DNA of 41,726 bases from Streptomyces beijiangensis (lineage in GTDB: Bacteria; Actinomycetota; Actinomycetes; Streptomycetales; Streptomycetaceae): positions 1-41,726 of the forward strand of contig NZ_JAFLRJ010000115.1 of the NCBI RefSeq assembly GCF_017315755.1. The letters are read 5' to 3'. Below the pieces are notes generated by a model, which saw only the letters and a program-made list of their open reading frames with translations, searched no databases and was not told the origin of the DNA. The translations under genes and the position numbers were made by a program. Below, piece after piece: positions 1-8,393 of the stretch (position 1 is the stretch's first letter; the number at the start of each line of letters is the position of its first letter).

Positions 1-1
1 C

Positions 2-982
2 ACCCGCCCCGCGCTGCTCGTCGCCGACGAGGCGCACTTCGCGAAGAACCCCCTCACCCGCCGGGCCCAGGCCGTCTCCGCCTGGGCGGACACCGCCGAG
101 CGCGTCCTGTTCCTGACCGGTACGCCCATGGAGAACCGGGTCTCGGAGTTCCGCAGTCTTGTCCGGATCCTCCGTCCCGATCTGGCTCCCCAGGTCCAGG
201 ACGTCGACGCGGTCGCGGGCTCGCAGGCCTTCCGCAGGGCGGTCGCCCCCGCCTACCTCCGCCGCAATCAGCAGGACGTCCTGGCCGAACTGCCCGCCCT
301 CGTCCAGGTCGACGAGTGGGAGGAGCTGAGCGCCGCCGATCTGGGTGCCTACCGCGAGGCCGTCGCGGCCGGGAACTTCATGCGGATGCGCCGGGCCGCT
401 TACGCCCGCCCCGAGAAGTCGGCCAAGCTCGGACGGCTGCGCGAACTGGTCGACGAAGCCGCGGCCAACGGCCTCAAGGTCGTGGTGTTCTCCTACTTCC
501 GCGACGTGCTGGCCACGGTCGGCGACGCGCTTGACGGTTCGTCATCGTACGGACCGATCTCCGGCGACGTCCCTGCCGCCCGGCGCCAGCAGTTGGTCGA
601 TGACTTCTCCAGTGCCCCGGGCCATGCGGTGCTGCTCAGTCAGATCCAGGCCGGCGGAGTCGGACTGAACATGCAGGCGGCGTCCGTCGTCATTCTCTGC
701 GAGCCCCAGATCAAGCCGACCCTGGAGCACCAGGCGGTCGCCCGTGCCCACCGGATGGGCCAGGTCAGGACGGTGCAGGTGCACCGGCTTCTGGCAGCGG
801 ACAGCGTGGACCAGCGGATGCTCGAGCTGTTGGCCGACAAGACGCGCCTCTTCGACGCCTACGCGCGGCGCAGCGAGACGGCCGACTCGACACCGGACGC
901 GGTCGACGTGTCGGACGGTTCGCTGGCCCGGCGGATCGTCGAGGAGGAGCAACTACGGCTGGGGGCCCGGACCGGGGCGTGA
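2..982 (+). CDS. SNF2-family DEAH helicase, C-terminal part (5' truncated by window edge)
   Basis: The reading frame is open from the first bases, so the gene begins outside the window. The first residues contain the Walker B motif DEAH, followed by the SNF2-type motif LTGTPMEN. Further on come the C-terminal helicase-lobe motifs: GGVGLNMQAASVVI (motif V region) and QAVARAHRMGQ (motif VI with its arginine finger). The family comprises ATP-driven double-stranded DNA translocases; bacterial members are often linked to RNA polymerase recycling or to restriction and defence loci, but nothing here decides between these roles. The protein ends with an acidic/charged tail. It is convergent with the aldehyde dehydrogenase, with only 30 bases between the two stop codons. 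Confidence 0.9.
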   Translation, partial: TRPALLVADEAHFAKNPLTRRAQAVSAWADTAERVLFLTGTPMENRVSEFRSLVRILRPDLAPQVQDVDAVAGSQAFRRAVAPAYLRRNQQDVLAELPALVQVDEWEELSAADLGAYREAVAAGNFMRMRRAAYARPEKSAKLGRLRELVDEAAANGLKVVVFSYFRDVLATVGDALDGSSSYGPISGDVPAARRQQLVDDFSSAPGHAVLLSQIQAGGVGLNMQAASVVILCEPQIKPTLEHQAVARAHRMGQVRTVQVHRLLAADSVDQRMLELLADKTRLFDAYARRSETADSTPDAVDVSDGSLARRIVEEEQLRLGARTGA

Positions 983-1012
983 CGAACGCCTGCCGTCCGG
1001 GCCCCTGTCCGT

Positions 1013-2443
1013 TCAGATCGCGGTCATCACGTGCTTGACGCGCGTGTAGTCCTCGAAGCCGTACGCCGACAGGTCCTTGCCGTAGCCCGACAGCTTGAAG
1101 CCGCCGTGCGGCATCTCCGCCGCGAGCGCGCCGTGCGTGTTGATCCAGACCGCGCCGAAGTCCAGGCTCTTCGACATCCGCATCGCCCGGGCGTGGTCCT
1201 TGGTCCACACCGAGGACGCGAGCGCGAAGTCCACGCCGTTCGCGTACGCGACCGCCTGCGCCTCGTCCGTGAAGGACTGGACCGTGATGACCGGGCCGAA
1301 GACCTCGTTCTGGATGATCTCGTCGTCCTGGCGGAGGCCCGAGACGACGGTCGGGGCGTAGAAGTAGCCCTTGTCGCCGACCTGGTGGCCGCCCGCCTCG
1401 ACCGTGGCATGCGCGGGGAGGCGGTCGACGAAGCCCGCCACCTGTGCCAGCTGGCCGGCGTTGTTGAGGGGGCCGAAGAGCGCGTCCTCGTCCGTGGGGT
1501 GGCCCGTCTTCGTGTCCTTCGCCGCCTGCGCCAGCGCTGTCACGAACGCGTCGTGGATCGACTCGTGCACGAGTACGCGCGTGGCCGCGGTGCAGTCCTG
1601 GCCCGCGTTGAAGTAGCCCGCGACCGCGATGTCCCCGGCGGCCTTCGCGATGTCGGCGTCCTCGAAGACCACGGCCGGCGCCTTGCCGCCCAGCTCCAGG
1701 TGGACCCGCTTGACGTCCTTGGACGCCGAGGCCGCGACCTGCATGCCGGCGCGGACCGAGCCCGTGATCGCCGCCATCGCCGGGGTCGGGTGCTCGACCA
1801 TCAGGCGGCCCGTCTCGCGGTCGCCGCAGATCACGTTGAAGACGCCCGCAGGGTGGCCCTGCTCCTTCAGTACGCCGCCGATGATCTCGGCGAGGAGGAC
1901 CGTCGACGCGGGGGTCGTGTCCGACGGCTTCAGCACCACGGCGTTGCCCGCCGCCAGCGCCGGGGCGAACTTCCACACCGCCATCATCAGCGGGTAGTTC
2001 CACGGCGCGACCTGCGCCACGACGCCCACCGGCTCGCGCCGGATGATCGACGTCAGGCCCTCCAGGTACTCGCCCGCCGAGCGGCCCTCCAGCATCCGTG
2101 CCGCGCCCGCGAAGAAGCGGATCTGGTCGGCGCACGGCGGCAGCTCGTCGTCCGTCATCTGCGCGATCGTCTTGCCGGTGTCGCGCGACTCGACGGCGAT
2201 CAGCTCGTCGGCGCGCTCCTCGAAGAGGTCCGCGACGCGCAGCAGCACCTTCTGCCGGGCGGCCGGGGTCGCGTCCCGCCAGGCGGGGAACGCGGCCGCG
2301 GCGGCCTCCATCGCGGCGTCGACGTCCGCGGCCCCGGAGAGTGCGGAGGTCTCGTACACCTCGCCCGTGCAGGGGTCGGTCACGTCGAGGGTGCGGCCGT
2401 CCGCCGCTTCCCGGAATTCGCCATTGATGTAGTTACGCAGCAT
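1013..2443 (-). CDS. NAD-dependent aldehyde dehydrogenase, gamma-aminobutyraldehyde type
   Basis: A 476-residue protein of normal length for the aldehyde dehydrogenase superfamily. The oxyanion asparagine lies in PWNYP (N149), the general-base glutamate in LELGGK (E250) and the catalytic cysteine in GQDCTAATR (C284). The overall sequence resembles the aminobutyraldehyde/betaine aldehyde dehydrogenases that oxidise 4-aminobutanal to GABA in putrescine degradation, and the predicted location is cytosolic. I start at the ATG giving MLRNYINGEF, where family similarity begins, although the frame stays open upstream. The gene sits downstream of, and in the same direction as, the laccase gene but 91 bases away, so co-transcription is possible but not shown. 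Exact substrate is inferred. Confidence 0.87.
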   Translation of the reverse strand: MLRNYINGEFREAADGRTLDVTDPCTGEVYETSALSGAADVDAAMEAAAAAFPAWRDATPAARQKVLLRVADLFEERADELIAVESRDTGKTIAQMTDDELPPCADQIRFFAGAARMLEGRSAGEYLEGLTSIIRREPVGVVAQVAPWNYPLMMAVWKFAPALAAGNAVVLKPSDTTPASTVLLAEIIGGVLKEQGHPAGVFNVICGDRETGRLMVEHPTPAMAAITGSVRAGMQVAASASKDVKRVHLELGGKAPAVVFEDADIAKAAGDIAVAGYFNAGQDCTAATRVLVHESIHDAFVTALAQAAKDTKTGHPTDEDALFGPLNNAGQLAQVAGFVDRLPAHATVEAGGHQVGDKGYFYAPTVVSGLRQDDEIIQNEVFGPVITVQSFTDEAQAVAYANGVDFALASSVWTKDHARAMRMSKSLDFGAVWINTHGALAAEMPHGGFKLSGYGKDLSAYGFEDYTRVKHVMTAI

Positions 2444-2534
2444 GGGCTCCACACTGGACGAAAGCCCGGCCCACGTGACCTGCCAATGTGGAGCGGAGCG
2501 GGCTGTCGCCCTGTGCAGAGCGGCAGAGTGCGGG

Positions 2535-3500
2535 TCACATGTGGTGATGGGGCTCATAACCGGGAATCGTTCCGTCCGGTTTGGCCACCAGGAACAGGCC
2601 GGCCATGCCCATGTCGGAGTGGCTCTGGACATGGCAGTGATACATCCAGGCGCCCGCCCCGACGTGCTCGCCCGCCAGGACCTGGAAACCGAAGGAGTCC
2701 GCAGGGCCGACGATCTTGGTGTCGACGACACGGCTCGGGTCGTCCGGGCCGGTCAGCATCCCCGTACGGTTGTCCGCCCAGCGATGTCCGTGCACATGGA
2801 ACGTGTGGTAGTACTCACCGTGCGTGATCATGACGATCTCGACGCGCTCGCCGACCGTCGCCTGGAAGTCAGGGCCCATGTGGCCGGAGACGTTGTTGAT
2901 CGTCATGTCGTTGAAGACGATGGTGAAGGTCTTGTCGGGGAGCAGGTCTCCCTTGCGCCGCACGACCAGCCCGCCGTAGAGCCCCTTGCGGATGCCGCCC
3001 GTGCCGTGGTCCGTGCCGACGACATGGTCGTGGTAGTGCCAGTAGCCCGCGCTGCCCGGCTGGTACGTGCCGTCCTTGCGCCTGCCGGGTGTGTGCGTGC
3101 GCCAGGTGTACGTACGCGTGCCGCCCGGTTCGACCTGGCTCTTGTTGAGACGTGTGCCGTCGCTCGCCACGTCGTAGTCCACGCCGTGGGCGTGCAGGCT
3201 CGCGTCGACGTCCATGGTGTTCTCGAACTCGATGTGCAGGGTGTCGCCCTCGGTCAGCTCGATGAGCGGGCCGGGGATCGTGGCCTTGCCCTTCTCCAGT
3301 CCGTACCCCATCTGCCCGTCGGCGAGCTTCTCCGCGTACAGCTTGAGATGGCGGACCGCGCCGCCCGCGGGGGCCGTCGGCGCCGTGACGGCCGCCGCAC
3401 TGTCGTCCGCCGTGGCCAGCGACAACGATGTCACCCCGGCCGCCGTGACCGCGCCGCCCGCGAGCAGGCGCTTGCTGAAGCTCCGTCTGTCCAGGCTCAT
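2535..3500 (-). CDS. Two-domain multicopper oxidase (small laccase), Tat-exported
   Basis: A 321-residue protein matching the small two-domain laccases of Streptomyces, which act as trimers and oxidise phenols while reducing oxygen to water outside the cell. The N-terminus has a twin-arginine signal ([13 protein letters not shown]) and an Ala-rich region. Copper motifs are all present: HAHG (H103, H105), WHYHDH (H155-H159), YHTFHVHGH (H232-H239) and [13 protein letters not shown] (H288, C289, H290, H294, M299), the last supplying the type 1 copper ligands with an axial Met. The start follows a GGGGAG ribosome site 6 bases upstream. The gene is divergent from the ThuA/PQQ dehydrogenase gene across a 205-base spacer. 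The exact number of bound coppers is inferred from the family. Confidence 0.93.
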   Translation of the reverse strand: MSLDRRSFSKRLLAGGAVTAAGVTSLSLATADDSAAAVTAPTAPAGGAVRHLKLYAEKLADGQMGYGLEKGKATIPGPLIELTEGDTLHIEFENTMDVDASLHAHGVDYDVASDGTRLNKSQVEPGGTRTYTWRTHTPGRRKDGTYQPGSAGYWHYHDHVVGTDHGTGGIRKGLYGGLVVRRKGDLLPDKTFTIVFNDMTINNVSGHMGPDFQATVGERVEIVMITHGEYYHTFHVHGHRWADNRTGMLTGPDDPSRVVDTKIVGPADSFGFQVLAGEHVGAGAWMYHCHVQSHSDMGMAGLFLVAKPDGTIPGYEPHHHM

Positions 3501-3705
3501 ACCGAACTCCCCACCGCTGTACGGATCTTGAGAGGTTGACGGGGCACACGAGACCCCCGGGACGCCGACACGGTAGCCGGGGACTCTTCGTTTATCCACA
3601 CCCAGGACAAAGTTCGTGCCATTGCGGTCATACCTCTTGGCGAGTTACGCAAAGGGGTCTAGCTTCATCCGCGTTTGCAGTGACCTCTGAGGGGTGGGTG
3701 AACGC

Positions 3706-6177
3706 ATGCAACACCAGCGCAGATCGAGACGTGCCATGGTCGCGGCCCTCGCGGCCGGCGCCCTCGGCGCCTCCTTGCTCGCCGGAAACGCGGCCACGGC
3801 GCAGTCGCCACCGGATCCAGATGCCATCAGGACAACGTTGTCCCTGCCGTCGCCGCCCGGCACGAGCAATGTGAAAGTGCTCGTTTTCCACGGCTCGACG
3901 GGCGAAGAGTCCCCGACCGTGGACGCCGGGATCGCCGCCATCGAGAAGATCGGGCTGAGCGGTCCCGCGGGGCAGCGGTTCAAGACCGTGGCCACGGACG
4001 ACGCCTCCGTCTTCACCACCGCCAAGAAGCTCGGCTCGTACAACGCGGTCGTCTTCCTGACCGGCGGCGGGGACATCCTCGACCCCGAGCAGGAGGCCGG
4101 GCTCGAGACCTACATGGAGGCGGGCGGCGGCTTCCTCGGCATCGCGGACGCGGCACGCACCGAGCCGTACTCGGACTGGTTCACCGGACTGGTCGGCGCA
4201 CGGCCCGCAGCGAACAGCCCAACCGCCGTGCAGCGCGCCACTGTTGAGGTCGGCGACCGGCAGAATCCGGCCACCAAGGACCTGCCGCTGGAGTGGAAGC
4301 GGCCTGACAAATGGCTGAACTGGACGAAGAACCCGTCCGGTGATGTGCACACCGTGGCCCGGGTACGCGAGATCACCTACCAGCCGGGCGCGAGCGCCAA
4401 CGGCGCCGACCACCCCATCTCCTGGTGCCGTGACTACGACGGCGGCCGGTCCTTCTACACCGGCATGGGCTCCACGGCCGACTCCTTCAGCGAGGTCGAC
4501 TTCCGCGACCATCTGCGGGGCGCACTGCTGTGGACGACCCGTCTCGTACGGGCCGACTGCAAGGCCACCATCAACGCCAACTACAAGGCCGAGCGCGTCA
4601 CCCAGCCCAACCAGCCAGGACAGAACGACCAGATCGGCGAGCCGCACGGCGAGGTCATCGCCCCTGACGGGCGCGTGCTCTACATCGGGCGCGGCGGCGC
4701 GGACTCCAATCAGCCCGTCGTCACCGACTGGGCCGACCCGGACGTCGGCAAGGGCATCGGCCAGATCCACGTCTACGACCCGAAGACCAAGAAGGTCACC
4801 CTGGCGGGCGGTCTCACCGTCTTCGGCAACAAGGGCGGCGGGGACGAGCTGACCAAGGTCGAGGAGGGGCTGCTCGGCATCGAGCTGGACCCCGGATTCG
4901 AGCAGAACGGCTGGGTGTATCTGCACTACACACCCCACTCCCAGCTCGACCGCGACAAGCAGATCGCCGAGCGCCGCGTCTCGCGCTTCACCCTCGACCT
5001 GGCGACGAACAAGCTCGACCTCGCCTCGGAGAAGGTGCTGCTCAAGTGGCCGGTCCAGGTCCACAGTTGCTGCCACGCGGGCGGCGGAATGGCCTGGGAC
5101 TCCAAGGGCAACCTCTACATCGCGACCGGTGACAACAACTCCTCCGGATTCAGCGACGGTTACTCCGGCAACAACCCGCAGCCCAACTACAAGGGCCTCT
5201 CGTTCGCCGACGCGCGCCGCACCGCCGGCAACACCAACAACCTCAACGGCAAGATCCTGCGCATCCACCCCGAGCCCGACGGGACGTACACCCTCCCCAC
5301 GGGCAATCTCTTCACGGGCAAGGAGCAGGACGAGGGCGGCGGCAAGACCCGCGGTGAGATCTATGTGATGGGCGTACGCAACCCGGCGCGCATCTCCGTC
5401 GACAAGAAGACCGACATTCTCTACGCGGGCTGGGTCGGCCCCGACGCGGGCGAGCCCTCGACCACCTGGGGCCCTGCGAAGTACGACACCTTCTCGGCCA
5501 TCATCAAGGCGGGGAACCACGGCTGGCCGTACTGCATGGGCAACAAGCAGCCCTACCGCGACCGCAATCTTCCCGACCCGAGCAAGCCGCTGGGCTGGTA
5601 CAACTGCGACGCCCCGAAGAACGAGTCGCCGAACAACGACGGCCTGGTCAATCTGCCGCCGATCACCGGCAACACGATCTGGTACTCCCCCCAGGGCGGC
5701 GGCATCGACTACCCGCGCGACGCCAACGGCATCCCCAGCTACAAGAAGGAGGAGGGCAAGCAGCTCCTCCCGTGGCTCAAGGGCGGCGGCCAGGCGACCA
5801 TGAACGGTCCCGTCTACCGTTACGACGCCGCTTCCGCCAGCGCCGACAAGTGGCCCTCGTACTGGGACGGCAAGTGGTTCGTCGGCGACTTCTACGACGG
5901 CGACCAGCCGCGCAACGCGGTCCTCACCGACCCCAAGACGGTCGGCAAGGGCGGTCTCCCGACGCACGCCGAGTCCCTGAAGAAGATCATCCCGGTGGGC
6001 GCGGACGGTATCCGCAACCTCATGGACTGGAAGTTCGCGCCGGACGGTTCGCTCTACGTCCTGGACTACGGCCGCGGCTTCTTCACCTCGGACTCCAAGT
6101 CGGCGCTGTGGCGCGTCACTTACAAGGGCGGCGAGGCGACTCCGGCCGCCGCCGATCTGGCCAGGAAGGCGGAGTAG
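3706..6177 (+). CDS. Secreted ThuA-domain / PQQ-type sugar dehydrogenase fusion
   Basis: An 823-residue secreted protein. Residues 1-32 form a Sec-type signal (RRSRR, hydrophobic Ala/Leu core, cut near ATAQS). Residues about 45-285 resemble ThuA, a glutamine-amidotransferase-like fold tied to trehalose and 3-keto-sugar metabolism. Residues about 300-810 are a six-bladed propeller like soluble PQQ-dependent glucose/sorbosone dehydrogenases, with blocks such as GLLGIELDPGF, SCCHAGGGMAWDSKGNLY and GVRNPARIS. The family oxidises sugars using PQQ; PQQ binding here is inferred. I chose the ATG at 3706 because GAGGGG at 3688-3693 sits at a usable distance; an in-frame GTG at 3694 would touch that site. 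The next gene starts 2 bases after the stop, so the two are almost certainly translated together. Confidence 0.87.
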   Translation: MQHQRRSRRAMVAALAAGALGASLLAGNAATAQSPPDPDAIRTTLSLPSPPGTSNVKVLVFHGSTGEESPTVDAGIAAIEKIGLSGPAGQRFKTVATDDASVFTTAKKLGSYNAVVFLTGGGDILDPEQEAGLETYMEAGGGFLGIADAARTEPYSDWFTGLVGARPAANSPTAVQRATVEVGDRQNPATKDLPLEWKRPDKWLNWTKNPSGDVHTVARVREITYQPGASANGADHPISWCRDYDGGRSFYTGMGSTADSFSEVDFRDHLRGALLWTTRLVRADCKATINANYKAERVTQPNQPGQNDQIGEPHGEVIAPDGRVLYIGRGGADSNQPVVTDWADPDVGKGIGQIHVYDPKTKKVTLAGGLTVFGNKGGGDELTKVEEGLLGIELDPGFEQNGWVYLHYTPHSQLDRDKQIAERRVSRFTLDLATNKLDLASEKVLLKWPVQVHSCCHAGGGMAWDSKGNLYIATGDNNSSGFSDGYSGNNPQPNYKGLSFADARRTAGNTNNLNGKILRIHPEPDGTYTLPTGNLFTGKEQDEGGGKTRGEIYVMGVRNPARISVDKKTDILYAGWVGPDAGEPSTTWGPAKYDTFSAIIKAGNHGWPYCMGNKQPYRDRNLPDPSKPLGWYNCDAPKNESPNNDGLVNLPPITGNTIWYSPQGGGIDYPRDANGIPSYKKEEGKQLLPWLKGGGQATMNGPVYRYDAASASADKWPSYWDGKWFVGDFYDGDQPRNAVLTDPKTVGKGGLPTHAESLKKIIPVGADGIRNLMDWKFAPDGSLYVLDYGRGFFTSDSKSALWRVTYKGGEATPAAADLARKAE

Positions 6178-6179
6178 CG

Positions 6180-8393
6180 ATGAAGCGAAGAACTCCCCGG
6201 CTCCGAAGGCCCAGGATGTGGGTGGTCCTGCTGTCCGCCCTGCTGATGGTCCTCGGGCTGACGTCCACGGCGGCATACGGCCGTACCGACGACGCTCAGG
6301 AGGCCCAGCAGGTCCTCACCTGGACCGCGGGCGACTCGATCACCCAGTACACCTCGGCGCCCGCCACCGCGGTGGCCGGAACGACGACGATCGTCTTCGA
6401 GAACAGCGCGGCGACCGGCAACACCTCAGGCATGCCGCACACGCTGACCTTCGACGTCTCGGACCCCGAATACAACAACGACGTCCCGCTGAACATCCTC
6501 GCCAACCCGGGCGACGACCAGGGCGGCAAGCACACCGCCGAGGTCACCCTGACCCCGGGCCGGTACCGCTACCACTGCACGATGCCCGGCCACGAGACCA
6601 TGCAGGGCATCCTGGTCGTCACCGAGGGCGGCGGCGATGACACCACCGCGCCGGAGACCTCCGCCAAGGTCGAGGGCGAGAAGAACCAGGCCGGCGCCTA
6701 CATCGGCCAGGCGAAGGTCACGCTGAGCGCGACCGACGCGGGTTCGGGCGTCGACACGATCGAGTACGCGGACGGGGCGGCCGGCGCCTGGACGCCGTAC
6801 ACCACGCCCGTCGTCGTCTCCACGGTCGGCGACCACACCCTCCGCTACCGGGCGACCGACAAGGCGGGCAACGCGGCCGCCGAGAAGTCGGAGACCTTCA
6901 CGGTCGCCGCCCCGCCGACCGACGACAAGACCCCGCCGGAGACCTCGGCGACGGTCAGCGGCGAGAAGGACGCCGACGGAAACTACCTGGGCATGGCGAC
7001 GGTCACCGTGACCGCGTCCGACACCGGCTCGGGCGTCAACTCCATCGAGTACGCGGTCGGTTCGGCCGGGGCCTGGACCGCGTACACCGGTCCGGTCATG
7101 GTCCACGCGCTGGGTGCGCAGACCGTCCGCTACCGGGCCACCGACAAGGCGGGCAACGCAGCGGCCGAGAAGGCGGTCGACTTCACGGTCGTCGCCCCGC
7201 CCACCGAGGACAAGACCCCGCCCGAGACCACGGCGGCCCTCGACGGGACGCTCAACTCCGACGGCGCATACATCACGAGCACCAAGGTGACGGTCACCGC
7301 CACCGACGCGGGATCGGGCGTCGACAAGGTCGAGTACTCGCTCGACGGCGGCCCCTACCTCGCGTACACGACGCCGGTTCTCGTCGACCGCGTGGGCCGG
7401 CACACCTTCGCCCACCGCGCGACCGACAAGGCCGGCAACACCTCGGGCGCCAAGCAGTCGGCGTTCACGATCGCGGAGGGTGGCGGCGTCCCGGCGCCCA
7501 ACTGCCCCGAGTGGGACGAGCGGTTGACGGTCATCGTCGGCACGGTCGACACGGGTGTGCCGAACCGGATCACCCGCAGCCGGTGCACGATCAACGAGCT
7601 GATCGAGGACGAGAAGGAGTGGACCTCCCAGGCCCTCTTCCTCAAGCACGTCGAGAAGGTGCTCGCCAAGCTCCGGACCGACGGCGTCATCGACCTGCGC
7701 GAGCACAAGAAGATCACCAAGGCGGCCAGGCAGTCCGGCATCGGCAAGCCCGGCCAGACGACCGGCTACCGCGACATCTTCGACGGCACCGCACAGTCCC
7801 TCGCCAAGTGGCAGCACGTGGGCGGCGGCAAGTTCGGCCTGAACGCCGACGGTTCGATCACCAGCTCCACGACCGTCGACGGCATGGGCATGCTCTGGTA
7901 CCCGCAGCGCAAGTACGCGGACTTCTCGCTCAAGCTCCAGTGGCGCGACGACGCCCCGGGCACGGGCAACGCCAACGGCGGTGTCTTCGTACGCTTCCCG
8001 TGGGTGCACGACAACCCCGAGGAGTCACGCCCCGAGTGGGTCGCCATCAAGTACGGGCACGAGGTCCAGATCCTCGACAAGCCCGACGGCGACATGTACA
8101 AGACGGGCTCGCTCTACGGATTCGACCGCGTCGGTCTGGGCGGCGCGGGCGTCACCCCCAAGGGCACCTGGAACGATTACGAGATCCGGGTGGTGGACCA
8201 GCACTACTCGATCCTCCGCAACGGTGTCCTGATCAATGAGTTCGACAACGTGGGCGGCCAGGACTTCTTCCCGGCCCGCTCGGATGACCCTGGGACCGAC
8301 GGCCGGCGGTTCGCCGACGGCTACATCGGTCTCCAGGTCCACTCCACCACGGATGTGATCTCCTACCGCAACATCCGCATCAAGGAGCTGTAG
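6180..8393 (+). CDS. Secreted cupredoxin / Ig-like repeat / DUF1080 (3-keto-disaccharide hydrolase-like) protein
   Basis: A 737-residue multidomain secreted protein. Residues 1-34 are a signal peptide. Residues about 42-148 form a plastocyanin-like cupredoxin with all four type 1 copper ligands visible: H87 (GMPHTL) and C133, H138, M141 (YHCTMPGHETM). Three near-identical repeats of about 95 residues follow (roughly 153-440), each beginning TAPETSA/TPPETSA and ending RATDKAGN; they resemble OmpL47-type Ig-like modules. A linker leads to a C-terminal DUF1080 domain (about 555-737), a concanavalin-like fold annotated as 3-keto-disaccharide hydrolase. The gene starts 2 bases after the dehydrogenase stop. 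The copper domain could accept electrons from that dehydrogenase, which is inference. The stop overlaps the convergent transglycosylase gene by 14 bases. Confidence 0.85.
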   Translation: MKRRTPRLRRPRMWVVLLSALLMVLGLTSTAAYGRTDDAQEAQQVLTWTAGDSITQYTSAPATAVAGTTTIVFENSAATGNTSGMPHTLTFDVSDPEYNNDVPLNILANPGDDQGGKHTAEVTLTPGRYRYHCTMPGHETMQGILVVTEGGGDDTTAPETSAKVEGEKNQAGAYIGQAKVTLSATDAGSGVDTIEYADGAAGAWTPYTTPVVVSTVGDHTLRYRATDKAGNAAAEKSETFTVAAPPTDDKTPPETSATVSGEKDADGNYLGMATVTVTASDTGSGVNSIEYAVGSAGAWTAYTGPVMVHALGAQTVRYRATDKAGNAAAEKAVDFTVVAPPTEDKTPPETTAALDGTLNSDGAYITSTKVTVTATDAGSGVDKVEYSLDGGPYLAYTTPVLVDRVGRHTFAHRATDKAGNTSGAKQSAFTIAEGGGVPAPNCPEWDERLTVIVGTVDTGVPNRITRSRCTINELIEDEKEWTSQALFLKHVEKVLAKLRTDGVIDLREHKKITKAARQSGIGKPGQTTGYRDIFDGTAQSLAKWQHVGGGKFGLNADGSITSSTTVDGMGMLWYPQRKYADFSLKLQWRDDAPGTGNANGGVFVRFPWVHDNPEESRPEWVAIKYGHEVQILDKPDGDMYKTGSLYGFDRVGLGGAGVTPKGTWNDYEIRVVDQHYSILRNGVLINEFDNVGGQDFFPARSDDPGTDGRRFADGYIGLQVHSTTDVISYRNIRIKEL

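Noticed and set aside
2444..2534. Possible small gene or terminator between laccase and aldehyde dehydrogenase genes
   Set aside because: No clear hairpin or coding signal seen in these 91 bases.
3694..3705. Alternative GTG start for the ThuA/PQQ gene
   Set aside because: It directly abuts the GAGGGG ribosome site, leaving no spacing; the ATG at 3706 fits better.
3628..6276. Very long minus-strand reading frame opposite the ThuA/PQQ gene
   Set aside because: Val/Gly/Asp-rich antisense shadow caused by high third-position GC; the plus-strand protein has clear signal peptide and domains.
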